Shown: one piece after another, positions 26,700 to 38,363 of the stretch
Layout of the letters: each line of letters opens with the position of its first letter
Position numbering within the stretch: position 1 is the stretch's first letter
Assembly: GCA_050084985.1 (NCBI GenBank)
Contig: JBITNC010000001.1
Span: 188,790,001-188,854,000 of the forward strand
Source of the DNA: Nageia nagi
Lineage: Eukaryota > Pinophyta
Direction: 5' to 3'
DNA: 64,000 nt
Notes under the pieces: generated by a model
Database searches by the model: none
Told to the model about the DNA's origin: nothing
Seen by the model: the letters and a program-made list of their open reading frames with translations, nothing else
Translations under genes and position numbers: made by a program

Positions 26700-27550
26700 G
26701 AGCTTATTGGTAAAGTTCCTAATAGTTACCTCTAATTACCTTATTCTTTCTTCCCCTTGAGATTTAGAATCAGTACTAGTACTAGTGGATGCAAGAGTAG
26801 GTAATGTTGGTATTTAATTCTAGGTAATATTTTTGGGCAGAGGTGGTAAGGATAAAAATCTAGGATGAGTAATTTATGGGACTTGTTTAGGAGGTAAATT
26901 AGAAAATAATGGCATAATGGTTCTAGGTTGCATCTTTTTAGAGGATACCAAGGTATGTTCAAAGAATTTTGCTATCTTGTAGATATATGGGAAGGTATCT
27001 CCTAACATAAAAATAAGCATATTAAGGTCAAGGAGAAAGGCCTTCCTATAATATACTATAGCTTGTGCACTTGTTGGTCTAATCCTTACTTAAATAGATT
27101 TCCATGTTCTCTCAAATCTAATATTGAAATCATTAATGGAATCATGATAATATCTCTTAATACATGTTATAAAGTTTAAGAATGTACTATTATCACCATA
27201 TATAGCAAATCTTTTAATTAAATCCTAACTTAACTCTCCCCATAAATTTATAGATTAGGGGGTAAGAGCTCTGAATTATTTAGCTGCTTTTCCTTCAAAA
27301 GAGTACGATAATAATCTAGTTATCAACATTTCATTAGTGATATCAAACCTTGAAACCAACAAAGATACATCTTGACAATGTTCATATGGTGTTTTATCAA
27401 ACCCCTCACATTTAGGCAAAACTTTGAATGCTATTTGAGGTATAACAAAAGGAGTTGGCAATAATGACCAAAGGATGACTATTATTCCAAGCAAAAAAAA
27501 TTTGCCAATTAATCCATGCTTGGAGTGTTCATATCATGTGAAGGATCTTC
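26700..27550 (-). pseudogene. Gag of element A
   Basis: The clearest part (27494-27276) reads FKVLPKCEGFDKTPYEHCQD and then TNEMLITRLLSYSFEGKAAK, a Retrotrans_gag capsid core. After a stop it continues with INDFNIRFERTW. Element B's gag aligns to it throughout (FKTLPEFDATSEKMAYEHYV, then VMMRLLAQSFKGKVLDWYRG, then NFNIRFQKTW). The downstream proline-rich part (26962-26741) has lost its frame. It would form the particle capsid if intact. Confidence 0.75.
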
Positions 27551-27867
27551 AATGGTTGAATCAAATATGGTTGATAGTGGGATTTCCCTTAAGGGAATTA
27601 CATGGGGTACAACCCAAGAAATCTTTCACCTAGTCCCCATATGAGGAAGTGATAACTCTTAAAATATTAAAACTCTAAGGGAATTTCTTGCACTATTTCT
27701 AATAAGTCTATGTTATGGAGGTGCCAAGGTTCAAAATATTGACTAGTTGATAGCAGAGTCACCAATAAGGTCAAGAGAACCTTATAATATTCAAATAGTC
27801 TAATTGATAGCCCATTAGACATGGTTATCTAGTCTATTTACACCTAATAAATATAGAATTTAGTTCA

Positions 27868-27892
27868 TGTCCCATCGAACATGCCAAAAATA
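27868..27892 (-). other. Probable primer-binding site of element A
   Basis: Just inside the 5' LTR the minus strand reads TTTTTGGCATGTTCGATGGG. Element B has TTTTTGGCATGCCCAGTGGG at the equivalent place. Both look like decayed versions of one tRNA-complementary sequence beginning TGGC. I cannot name the tRNA with confidence. Confidence 0.5.
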
Positions 27893-27906
27893 GGAATTGC
27901 TACTAA

Positions 27907-29743
27907 TGATTGGTATAATGTAACCTTAAAGGGTTTGGTTTGGTTGAGTTCTCCATTGCTTACAATAGTAGGTTCCTTGAAAGAAAGAAGGTCATGGGAA
28001 TGTACTCGTGTTCATTTTTTGCTCAATATTTAGGTTATAGGCTAGTTCCTATCTATTGTAAAGGTTTAAAGTAATAGAAAAAAGATAAAAAGTTAGAGAG
28101 TTATAGGAAAGATATGAACATATTAAACTCAAACTTAAAAAAGAACTATATAGCCCAAGCATTGCAGCATATGTAGCAATCCATAGCCAAGATTAAGAAT
28201 AGCAAGCTATCTTACCCTTGGGGTCTCATAATCATAATACATAGCCACAACTTAAGATAACATCACATACATAACATTCATAAAAATAATAAAAAACCAC
28301 TTGTTTCAAAAGGGAAATGCATTATCTATTTGCATTATCATATATGAAAGCATCTTACAGACTTAGGCAAATTTACTAAAATGTCCGACCTCTTTGACTT
28401 ATAATAGTCCACTATTTATACATTTACCTGCCTAATTTGGTGCTTATTTACCATAAATACATGTAATTATTGATCTTGGTTGAAGACACTAAAGAAAACT
28501 ATTTACAATAAATATTACAACTATATTAGATTACATAGTGAATAAGTACCAACAACATGTCATATGGAAATTTGCAATTTGTGAGCAGTTGTATCCATTG
28601 AGCTGTAATCTTCCTAACATGTTGACTTCTTTTTTTTGACTATGTAGTTAATTGAAGAAGTAATCATCTATAATTTAATAGGTATTATCTAGCACTACAT
28701 TCTATTAGTATTTATCTACTTCTTTATAACCATTGATGATCCATACTATAGTTTTGATTGAATAGAGTAATGGGGGCCATTAACAATATATTAACTCAAT
28801 TTGAGAAGAAGATACCACTATTATGTGGAAATGAGTTGAAGTTGATACAGTAATAGGGCCCCAAGGGTCAAACACTTAAGATAAAGTGGACTTGGGTGTT
28901 ACTTCTTGCCCAACATTGCTTTCTTAATCTAGTAGGTTCTGTTTCTCTTAATTAGGCTTTATTAACAATTTCACTCTTCTTAGTTATGCTAATTTTAGCC
29001 AAAAGTTTTGATGTCATCATTCAAAATCGATGGGATCTATTTGGTATCTTCATGAAATATCACCCACCATTGCTTGTTTTGGGACCCACTGATTTTAACC
29101 AAAAGTTATGACATCATCACTCAAAATTGGTGAGCTTTATTTGGTATCTTCATGAAATATCACCTACCATTGCTTATTCTAGGACCCATTGATTTTTCAT
29201 AAAAATGATGATATCACTACTAAAAATTGAGAGATGATGTTTACTTTTGGGCATCTCTCGCTAAGTATTTGGATATAACTTGGGCTTATATTTTCAAAAA
29301 CTCTTGAAAAATATATTTACAACAACTCCTAAACATTGTATTTATAATAACTCCTAAACTTTTACTTAGACTTTCAATAACCATACATAATACAATAATA
29401 TCCATATATGATACATTTACTCCTAGACATGACTCTTTTATATATATAGTTCTCAACATTTTTGACTATTAACATGACTAAGTTTATTACCAGGAGTTAT
29501 TGCAACACCTGCTAAATTTTGACAAGAAATTTTTTAGGCAAAATATCTAAGATGAATACTTATATATACAATAGCCAGATGTTGACAAAACCTAGAACTC
29601 TTCAAACTCAATTCAAATAAAAGATTAAATACATGTGAATAGAGAAGGGAAAAGGGAGTAGGGACTAGGGAGAATTTCTTGAAACAAATAAAAAAATGAT
29701 AGTGTGTTACCCCATACTTAGAGTGAAATTATGAAGGAATACA
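27907..29743 (-). repeat. 5' LTR of element A
   Basis: It is 1837 bp, starts TGATTGGTATAATG and ends GGAATACA. It is the promoter-bearing copy for a minus-strand transcript. It has the same 100-bp tandem repeat (landmarks 29009, 29109 and 29219) and three 25-bp units (29299, 29324, 29349). Confidence 0.88.
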
Positions 29744-29748
29744 ATTAT

Positions 29749-32700
29749 ATGCCTAAAAAAAATTTATATGTATAACTAATTATGCATCCTTTTAACTAAA
29801 TTTAAAATGATAATTGGAATTATAATTTGAGCTTGTACAGATGATAAAAGAAAAAATGCCATCTTGCTAATAATGAAATTAATAAGAGTAAATGAAATAT
29901 ATTTTAATATGTTAACATGTTGTGGCTAAAACAACATAATATTTTGAGATGAAATGGTAATATTTCCTTGCCACTTAGTCACAAAAAGGAAGACAAACAT
30001 GCTAAGTTTAAAAATCTACTAATCTAAAATTGTAGATAAAAAGAAATTCTTTGCAATATTTAATCTGCAAATAAATATAAATTAATAAGGAGAAATGATA
30101 TAGTAACATGATGCAAACTAGTGAATTAGGGCACACAAGAGATTTAGAGTAAACGATAATAATTAAGCATAGTAATCCTAGATCAAGAATGAAATATAAA
30201 AGAGATACTTGTGAAAATATTTTAGATGGATCAAACCCTTTTAGAATAATTGCCAAAGCCTCTCCCAAAGATATCTAAAAAATTCAACAATTTTGGGGTG
30301 CTTGATGCTTATTATGGACTTTGTAGAGGTTAGGATCAACCTTGATGATGATCAAACTCATGCCTATATATTAGTATCCAAAACCAAGTATGAAATAAAA
30401 TTATTGCTCAAAATGTGTATAAAATACTTGAAAATAAGGAATCAAGGTCATATAAACCTTAGAAATCAAAATATTACGGCACAACAACTCTTTAGGGGTG
30501 AAAATAATTAAAAAACTATATGTGTTTTCAATCATATAAGCTTGATATGTGATCATTAGTGGTCCTATTTTGATGGATTTTTACAGATATAAAAGTTATG
30601 GGAATCTTAAAATCAGTTCAAGATTTAGGATCTTAAGTTTGCTTATTCCAATTTGGATTAAAATTATATATTTTAGTATAAAATGAGTTATAACTTATCT
30701 TTAAATAATTGCAATATCTTCATTTATGAATCAAATTCAAAATGATTATATCAATGGCCTCATAGAGTTTGCAAAATAGTAGTTTTGATGCTTTGAACGT
30801 TAGCTCCTTAAGAAAGGGTTTGGAATGTGATCATATGAGAGTGTAGATCCTTTTTGAATGATACAAGAGATTAATCATAAAGAGAATATTTGATTTGAAA
30901 TGGCTTTGATACCTCCTTCTATACCTTGTAAAAGAAATAAGAGGATTCACCAACCTTTTCTTTTAAATTAGAACAATGATATTTCCTTCTAATTCATAAA
31001 ATAAATTTAGATACCTAAATTAATGATTTTAAATAAATAAAAATTTAAATTTAAATAGCTACATTTTCCTTTGTTGCAAATGTGGTACAACAATTGGAGA
31101 TCACATTTTCAAAATGAGAAAGAGAAGAGCATATTATCGATTTTAGATATACTTTCTTAACATAATGATGATGTTGACAAATGACATGAGCTTAGCATGT
31201 AATATTTTTTCCTTGTTTATCTATTTTAAATTGGATTTACTTATGATCCTTATGTGAGACATGGGGGTTCATTATTAGAAAATGGTACATACCACATGCA
31301 AAAATACAAGGGGTATTTTTAATATCTAGTTCAAGTAGCAGTATATCAGTAAGTATTTTATAATGGGAGAGGAGTAGGAGTATTTAAAAAAAAAGGGAAT
31401 GGGGTAAGGGTATTTAAAAAAAATGGGGGGTGGCCCATGGTGAGGTGCATAGTTGAGGGTGAGGATTCGAGGGGGAGTAAGTGGTAAATTTTAAAAATAG
31501 GGGGTTAAATAAATTGATAAGGGAGGTGGTAAATTTTAAAAATAGGGGGTTAAATAAATTGATAAGGGAGGTGGTAAATTTTTAAAATAAGGGTTTTTTT
31601 AAGAAGTCCATTTTTGTACATGTTTTGAATGCTTTCTACTAGGTGAACGTCCTTCCCTATGATGTGAGATAATGAATTCAAAGCAAAAATAAACTTGAAA
31701 AAGAGAAAACAAAAAGGATCTTGCAAACATTAGCAATTATTAATAATGATCATACACCCTCCTTACTAGAGAACATCACAAATATAGAACATGAAGAACA
31801 TGACATACAATAACAAGCATAAATACAATAATGAACATGATGAGAATGGTATGTACCTAATAAAGATGATAATAAACTATACAAATGGAAACTAAAAATA
31901 ATCATGAATCATTACAATAATAACATACCCAAATGATGAACCATACAAAAAAGATATATAGTCAAAGGATTTGTGATTCCCCAATGATCTTACCATGGTG
32001 AGTGCATGAAGGATATTTTATTGCTTTAAATATAAAAAAATGGAAGACAATCATGTCTCAAGAAAGTGTGTATCAATGATCATCGATGATTCTAAAAATT
32101 TAAGCAAATTCTAAAAGAATAAAATACTGGAGCAAATGACTAATAACATGATATCATCAAGGGGTTTCCATGATGGATCTTTTAATGCCCCAGAGACCAA
32201 AGAAGAATAAAAGTTATAAAATAGTGTTAAGTGCATTGATGTTAATCAAATTCAATATGAAATAAAATATTTAATAATAATTAAATAATTTTTGCAAGAA
32301 ATAGTTGATATAAATAATTTTTAACTTTTTGCCACTTTGTACCTAAAAATTATTATCGAAGTTGGAGACTTGGACAAAGGGTTTTCAAGTTGCACTTTTT
32401 AATTATATTTTTTATATATTATTTATAAAAAGAAACAAAATCAAGGACATAAATAAAATTGAAAATGAATGAATATAAGATAACCCATGGAGGCCTCTCA
32501 AGTTGTCCCTTCTATTAGATCTAAAATTTGACTTAAAATTTGATTTTCTCTTTAATTATTGATATTTTGAAGCTTTTTTTTTTACATTTTAGTCGATCAA
32601 GGATATATTTATAGATAAAAATTTATTTTATATTTTTTTACTAACTTTAAAAATCTTTATGATAAAAAGGACCATTTATAACTTGAAATCTACATTTTTA

Positions 32701-33090
32701 CCTTCAAATGTCAAGAAAGAGACCTTGAACCTATCATGTTACCCCTCAAAATTTCTTGGAGTAGAAATTTACTTAAAACATGAAGATTTTACTACCATTA
32801 AGAGACTATTAGTGATTCCAAATGCTATAAAACTTACTATTATAACCAAAATAATTATAATTAGGGTTATTTACAACATATTTAATTTATCCAATTAACC
32901 ATGAAATGATAGTGAATGATGATATGAAAGATGAAAATGACTTAATTGATCTTATCCTAGCCAAATAGATTTATGAAAGATATAAACATTTAATTTAACT
33001 TTCATAACAAATGAAGGTGATATTCAATTTAAAGAAGATGAATAATGAGATTCCTTAAAGAATAGAGCCACAAATCAAACCTCAATCCAG
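29749..33090. other. AT-rich spacer between elements A and C, no gene recognised
   Basis: I see no protein family here. Two open stretches (30293-30511 and 32659-32898, plus strand) have no recognisable motif, so I do not call them genes. A 45-bp tandem repeat at 31481-31595 is listed separately. Confidence 0.5.
31481..31595. repeat. 45-bp tandem repeat, about 2.5 copies
   Basis: The unit starts GTGGTAAATTTT at 31481, 31526 and 31571. The first two copies are nearly identical, which suggests a recent duplication or homogenisation. Confidence 0.85.
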
Positions 33091-33096
33091 TGCCAA

Positions 33097-33537
33097 TGTT
33101 GGGATCCCAACAATGTCACCTGGTTACCTTTCTTGATTGCCTCATCCTTTCACTCAATGTTGTCATCACACCTTAAATTTTAGGAATATTACACATGAAT
33201 GAATGGAAAATATTGTAGGATTGTAGAGCTTCATGTATAACAAAATCTATATATGATAGGTGGTGTTAAGAAACACTGGTCTAGAATGAAATAAGTATAT
33301 TATCACCTATCAAGGATTTAGGATCATGTTATAATTGATTATGCACAAACCTCAACCTTTATAGGTAATAGGTCTAGTCCTAAGGCTCCTTATTAAGTTT
33401 ATTATGATGTTAGGTCAACCTATTATCATAAAACATAAAGGTAGATAAGAGTGCATAATGATAAGAGTATTTATTTAATAAAATAAACCTAAAAAGGTAT
33501 TTTAATTAAATTAAAATTTATTTTTAGGTGTTAAAAA
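33097..33537 (-). repeat. Probable 3' LTR of element C
   Basis: It begins TGTTGGGATCCCAACA (plus-strand view) and ends near TTTTTAGGTGTTAA. The bases to its right (ATGCCCCACTTTGAAT, then GGTTTGATGATTTT) align with the polypurine-tract region next to element D's 3' LTR (TTTTGCCCCTTTTTGAAT, then GGTTGATGATTT). That supports the right boundary. No partner LTR was found, so the left boundary is tentative. Confidence 0.4.
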
Positions 33538-33924
33538 ATGCCCCACTTTGAATATGGTTTGATGATTTTGGGAAAAAATATAATCAAAGCATAAATTCAA
33601 AGTATAAAAAGATAAGTAAGAAAGTACTACCTAAAAAGTTGTCTCATAGCAAAAAATTTAGATGCCCTAATTTTTCACCTATATTATGCCCCCTCTTTGG
33701 CTTGGTTGGGACATGATGTAACTCTCATCATAAGATCAATCGAAGGAAAATACAAAGGGACCTAAAAAGAACTGTGCTAAGAAATATTTTTGTGCAACAT
33801 ATCCCAAATATAGATATTAGACATTATGAAATAAAAAGTATGATAAGATGTCAAACATGTCCTTGGTGAATTACCCACCAAGATTTATGAAGATAAATTA
33901 TCAATGTAACTAATCATCCTAGTT

Positions 33925-34125
33925 TCCTAAGCCACTATGCTACCATGGATTTGGGATAAGAATGGCCCTTCCTTAAAAAGGCACTAAACGATAAGAATGA
34001 CCCTTCCTTACAAATACATCAAATGATAAGAATAATCAACTTGGCTTCTCAACCCACCATGTTTCCATGGATTTTCTAATAAGAGTGATCCTTTCTTACA
34101 AAGGCATCAAATGATAAGAGCAATG
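33925..34125. repeat. Imperfect tandem repeat in element C
   Basis: Repeated phrases are GATAAGAATG, CCTTCCTTACAAA and CATCAAATGATAAGA, plus two forms of CCATGGATTT. They form a short diverged array between the probable 3' LTR and the integrase gene of element C. Confidence 0.5.
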
Positions 34126-34405
34126 ATATGATACAAAAATATTTTTAACATGTGATATGATTTTAACAAGCATCATTTATGATAAGTAATATTTATGAAA
34201 AAGGAAAGTAAAGTAAAGAAATTGATTACCTTTTTTTGTCATTTTACCATGATCAAGAAGGAAAAAATAAAGCATTTTGATATTTTTGACCTTTGTAATA
34301 TAATGGTATTATCAGGAACACAATGACATCACTGGGTGTTTGCTTCATTTTCCTAAAATATGAGTATTGTGAAATACAAAAAAATACATATTTTTATGAA
34401 AAAGA

Positions 34406-35101
34406 TTAAACAAATAACTTTTTCAAATGCACAATGTTGATTGGATTACATTCTTCATTACCTTTGATTTTGGATAAATAATATGCACCTTTTCCATAAT
34501 TTGTAATGATAATGTAAGGAGCTATCCAATTACATTCAAACTTATCTTTCTTTTCATTCTCCAAGGCTTTTGTGTTAGCAAGATTTTCCTTTAAGACTAG
34601 GTCACCAATTTTGAACTCTTTAGGATTGATATTTTTGCTATAGGCTTTTTGGATTCTAGAATGATAGACATGCAGGTGTTCTAGAGCATTATTCCATTTT
34701 TCATCTAGAACCTCTAGTTGGGATAATCTAGTTCTTATTCTATGTTCATTAAGAATGAGATCATCTAGTGACACACATAGTGATGGAATATCTAGTTTTA
34801 ATAGAACTACAACTTCATCCCATAAATTAAAGAGAAAGGGGTTACCCCTACAAAATTGCTTATACTTGTTTTATAGGCCCACAAACTATAATGAAGTTGT
34901 TCATGCCAATATTTACCATGGTTTATAATAGTTTTGGATAGGATACTCTTTATGACTTTGTTAGAAGCTTCAACTGGACCATTACATTGGGGATAATAAG
35001 GTGTAGATAATTTTCATTAAATATGGTACTTATCAAAAAATTCTTTAACTTCATTACCTCTAAAGCTTGTACCATTTTTCATGAATAATTTAGAAGGAAA
35101 C
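34406..35101 (-). pseudogene. Integrase, C-terminal part, of element C (interrupted by element B)
   Basis: Beside the insertion the minus strand reads FPSKLFMKNGTSFRGNEVKE, the middle of an integrase core (SDNG changed to MKNG). Further on, 34774-34406 is open for 122 residues and reads NNALEHLHVYHSRIQKAY, then FKIGDLVLKENL, then CNWIAPYIIITNYGKGAYYL, the C-terminal GPY/F-like region that binds DNA. Its other half continues at 40461. Element B interrupts the coding sequence between RYGF and PSKL. The copy also has its own stops. Confidence 0.85.
35097..35101 (+). repeat. Target site duplication of element B, left copy (GAAAC)
   Basis: GAAAC directly precedes the 5' LTR at 35102 and is repeated directly after the 3' LTR at 40461-40465. 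A 5-bp duplication is standard for Ty3/gypsy integration. Confidence 0.92.
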
Positions 35102-35159
35102 TGTATATTCATACATAATAAATTCTTTATTAAATCCCTGATGTACTTTACTTGCAATC

Positions 35160-36020
35160 ATGGGTTCATTTTAAGATCCCCGGGAGTTTTTCTAGAGCAA
35201 ACAAAATAGGCCGGAGTCTGGAAGTAAAGTGTTCCAAAATGAGATGATGATGTCACAGAAGAAAGGATAAAGCTCAGTTGTGGAAAAGCCCGGGTTCTAG
35301 AGATGATGAGGTCAGCAAGGGATAATTGAAGAAGTCGAAGCCAGTTAAGTAGAGCATTCCAGAAATATGAAGATGACATCACAAATTTTGGACCTTAACC
35401 CAAAAATAGGTTCCGGAGAGGATGAGGTTAGCAAGGAGTGATCAAATAGCCAGAGCCAGTGAGCAAAAATTTTCAAAGGTAAGAGATGACATCAACGATT
35501 CCGAGCCTTAACCCAAAGCTGGAGCCTGGTAAAATAAGCATTTCGGAATGAGATGATGATGTCGCGGAGTATGAGACAGTCACATTGTGGAAAAGCCTGA
35601 GTTCCAGAGATGATGAGGTCAGCAAGGGATAATTGAAGAAGTTAGAGCTAGTTAAGTAGAGCATTCCATAAATATGAAGATGACATCATGAATTTCAGGC
35701 CTTAACCCAAAACTGGGTTCCGGAGAGGATGAGGTCAGCAAGGGGTGATTAAAAAAGCTGGAGTCAGTAGATTAAACATTCCAAAATGAAATGATAAAAG
35801 CTCAGTTGTTGAAAAAACTAAGTTCCAGGGAAAGTGAGTAGAGCATTCCGAAAGCATAAAGATGATGTCACGGGGAGAACAATGTTCACATTTTTGAATG
35901 AAATCGAGTTCCGAAGATGATGAGGTCAGCAATGGAAATTAAAAGGCCCGGAGCCAGTGAGTAAAACATTCCAAAATGTAGAGATGAAGCCAGCAAAAGG
36001 TCAGATCACAGGTTTCAAGA
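35160..36020 (+). repeat. Tandem U3 repeats of about 308 bp with TGA(C/T)(G/A)TCA-type sites
   Basis: Homologous units are spaced 306-309 bp apart, with landmarks at 35248, 35557 and 35863; the third unit is incomplete. Each carries GATGAGGTCAGCAA and GAGCATTCC phrases and octamers of the form TGATGTCA or TGACATCA at 35248, 35374, 35487, 35557, 35681 and 35863. The position upstream of the TATA box is that of an LTR enhancer. Both octamer forms are one CpG transition away from the bZIP site TGACGTCA. Confidence 0.75.
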
Positions 36021-36166
36021 AGTGTATCATCTGTAATCTTACCTATTTTTGTAATATTCTACCAAGTGGCATATGTAGGTAGTATCAGTTAAAAGAAGGC
36101 TAGAATCTTGAAGTCATTTTTGTAACCATTTTTGTTCTGCACTTCTTGTAACTGTTGTTACTACAG

Positions 36167-36174
36167 TATAAATA
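36167..36174 (+). promoter_or_regulatory. TATA box in the 5' LTR of element B
   Basis: TATAAATA lies downstream of the U3 repeats and is also present in the 3' LTR (about 39748). It gives an expected transcript start near 36200, so the following tandem array would lie in the transcribed leader. It is a prediction from sequence only. Confidence 0.6.
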
Positions 36175-36509
36175 TATGAAAATAAAGTGAGAGAAGGGTC
36201 GAAAGCCTAGTATTGCTCTTTACATTTGTTCTCAAAGACCTGTAGTTTTTATTAGTAATATGATACCATCTTGACCTTTCTTATCTAGCACTCGTAATTA
36301 TCATTCTTAATTTGGTTATATCGTGGCAGCTTGGCTTATTTCCTGAATGATAATTGCGGGTTGCTTGTATAACTATGTCTGCTACATGGTAGAGTAAAGC
36401 TGGGAAACTATTAGAGAGTGAGAGCTTATACCGTAGCTGCTACACTAGATTCAAGCCAAGGTTTCACACACTGTGAAAGCCTGTGCTGAACTAGTGATCT
36501 ACCTTTGCT

Positions 36510-36760
36510 TTCTCTCTTGTTACCCTAAGCCTTTTGCTTAAATTCCTTGCACTCTACTCCTTTTTATTTTCCCTCTCGTTACCCTAAGCCTTTTGCTTAA
36601 ATTCCTTGCACCCTACTCCTTTTTATTTTCTCTCTTGTTACCCTAAGCCTTTTGCTTAAATTCCTCGCACTCTACTCTTTTATTTCCTTTCCTGTTACCC
36701 TAACCCTTTTGCTTGAATTCCTCGCACTCTACTCTTTTATTTCCTTTCCTGTTACTTTTT
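36510..36760 (+). repeat. 57-59-bp tandem array in the 5' LTR of element B, five starts
   Basis: Units begin GTTACCCTAAGCC at 36519, 36578 and 36637, then GTTACCCTAACCC at 36694 and a truncated GTTAC at 36751. Each contains TTTTGCTT(A/G)AATTCC and CTCTACTC. The same array is in the 3' LTR at about 40090-40340 with the same number of units, so it predates insertion. Confidence 0.85.
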
Positions 36761-36884
36761 CTACACCCAATAGATAAGGAACCGACCTTCTCTGGAGATC
36801 AGACTGTCACTATAGTCTGTTCTTGATTTACTTTGGTTAAGATTGTTCATGGTGCATATATTACACAATCCTAATCAATAGTAT

Positions 36885-36910
36885 CTCTTTTTGGCATGCC
36901 CAGTGGGACC
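36885..36910 (+). other. Probable primer-binding site of element B
   Basis: It reads TTTTTGGCATGCCCAGTGGG a few bases after the 5' LTR. It resembles the equivalent site of element A on the other strand. Confidence 0.5.
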
Positions 36911-37028
36911 CGAAGAAACTTATTGGCAACTCTGCTGAAGCACTATCTATGGTATGTATTAAAGCAAATTATTTGTAAATATCATATGTGCTTTTGAACC
37001 TATTACTTTCTTTTGCAACTTGGAGTTT

Positions 37029-38363
37029 ATGTGGACTAGATCTAAAACCAGAGCAGCAAAAGAAGCACCAAATTTTAGAACGTTAGATACTCCTAAGAGA
37101 AAGACCCTGATCAAGTCCAAGTATCTGAATAGTATCAACTCCCTAAAATCCTTTACCAAGCCAGAATCATCCAATCTTCATACTAGAAATACCTCTCCTG
37201 AAATGGCTAATCCAGCTCAGAATGTTTATCCAGAATGGGACAATGGAGTACCAATAGCCCTGGCGGTGTTGCATGACATCCCAATAAATGTTTTTAAAAC
37301 CCTTCCGGAGTTTGATGCAACATCAGAGAAAATGGCTTATGAGCATTACGTTGATGTAGCTGGCCTAGCTAAGATTCACAATATCCAACATGAAGATGTC
37401 ATGATGAGATTACTGGCTCAATCTTTCAAAGGAAAGGTCCTAGATTGGTACAGGGGCCTTCCTAACGAATCTATAACTACTTGGGCTCAACTGGCAGAGC
37501 CCTTTATCTTGGAATTTAATGAATTAGGAGATCCCTTTTCCTTGTTAACATAGTTCACTTCTATCAAAATATATGAGCAAGAAAATATCCCAAATTTTAA
37601 TATTAGATTCCAAAAAACTTGGGTAAGAGTCCCAATGCCAGTCAGGCCTCAGCAATTTCAAGCCTTAATGTATTACCTAAGAGCCTTTCCTCCGGATCTC
37701 TCTCTGTAAATCCAAAATTCTGGAGTAAATACTTTCCCAGAGGTCTACAGACAAGCAGTATATGCTGAATCCTATCTTATTGCAGTTGGAAAATTGCCAA
37801 GTCGCATGCCAATGCCTTATTTTCCAATAACAACCCAACAACAAATTTTGAGACCTCAAGCAATTAGTTTGGCTCCACCACTGGCTAGTATCCCTGCCCC
37901 TATCCAATAGTGGCCATCAACCTTGCCGGTCCCTAGAGCTCCCTTGGCCTTACCAGCCCCTCATCAGCCTAATATGAATCAAGGGGTAGCTTCATTGATG
38001 GAGATTCAGGAACTCCAAAATTTGTGTAGAAATATGGCAAACCAGATTACCATGCTAAGTAGACAAAGCGATGCAAGAAGATATCCTTATCTTGCTATAG
38101 AAAAGGCTCAAAATGTGTTGAATGATGATGTAAGCCAAGCTTCCTCTTCCGGGTCAGCCTCTGGTTTGTGTTTGGCCTGCAATGATGCTCATGAACAAAC
38201 CACATGTCCTATTTATCAATATCAAGAATATTTATCAAGAAGTGGGGGCATTCCTCCGCCTGGTGTAGCTGATGACATAAGCCAGGATGTGAACCTGAGG
38301 AATTTTGCACCAGTGGGTATAGGAGGTTTTGCTGTGGAAACAAGATCAAGGAAAAACCCCTAG
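37029..38363 (+). pseudogene. Gag of element B (three in-frame stops)
   Basis: One reading frame runs from ATG 37029 (MWTRSKTRAAKEAP) to the stop ending at 38363, about 445 codons, broken only by TAG 37551, TAA 37707 and TAG 37908. There is no frameshift. The capsid core reads FKTLPEFDATSEKMAYEHYV, then MMRLLAQSFKGKVLDWYRGL, then NFNIRFQKTW. A proline-rich linker follows. Then comes CLACNDAHEQTTC, a CX2CX3HX4C zinc knuckle (about 38170-38210), one residue shorter than the usual CX2CX4HX4C. Nothing resembling protease follows. With the stops ignored it is a full-length Gag, so it was probably functional before a few point changes. Confidence 0.85.

Larger units (their letters stand above)
16544..29743 (-). 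mobile_element. Tat-lineage Ty3/gypsy retrotransposon (element A), 13.2 kb
   Basis: Two LTRs (16544-18431 and 27907-29743) in the same orientation flank a minus-strand internal region. From the right it holds a primer-binding site, gag, retropepsin, a plant/archaeal-type RNase H, RT, Ty3-type RNase H, integrase, and about 3 kb of extra coding sequence before the 3' LTR. The flanking pentamers ATTGT (16539-16543) and ATTAT (29744-29748) are probably a target duplication with one change. The second RNase H domain marks the Tat lineage. All ORFs are broken and the LTRs have diverged noticeably, so this is an old insertion. Confidence 0.9.
35102..36880 (+). repeat. 5' LTR of element B
   Basis: It starts TGTATATTCATACATAATAA and ends AATCCTAATCAATA (terminal CA changed to TA). 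It contains about three copies of a roughly 308-bp U3 repeat, a TATA box at 36167, and a 57-59-bp tandem array downstream. It pairs with 38685-40460. The differences between the two are largely C/T and G/A transitions. Confidence 0.93.

Noticed and set aside
30293-30511. Possible small gene of 72 codons
   Set aside because: No family resemblance, no ATG context or neighbours to support it; kept as spacer.
36500-36760. Interstitial telomere
   Set aside because: CCCTAA occurs once per 57-59-bp unit and not as a continuous heptamer array; it is an LTR-internal tandem repeat.
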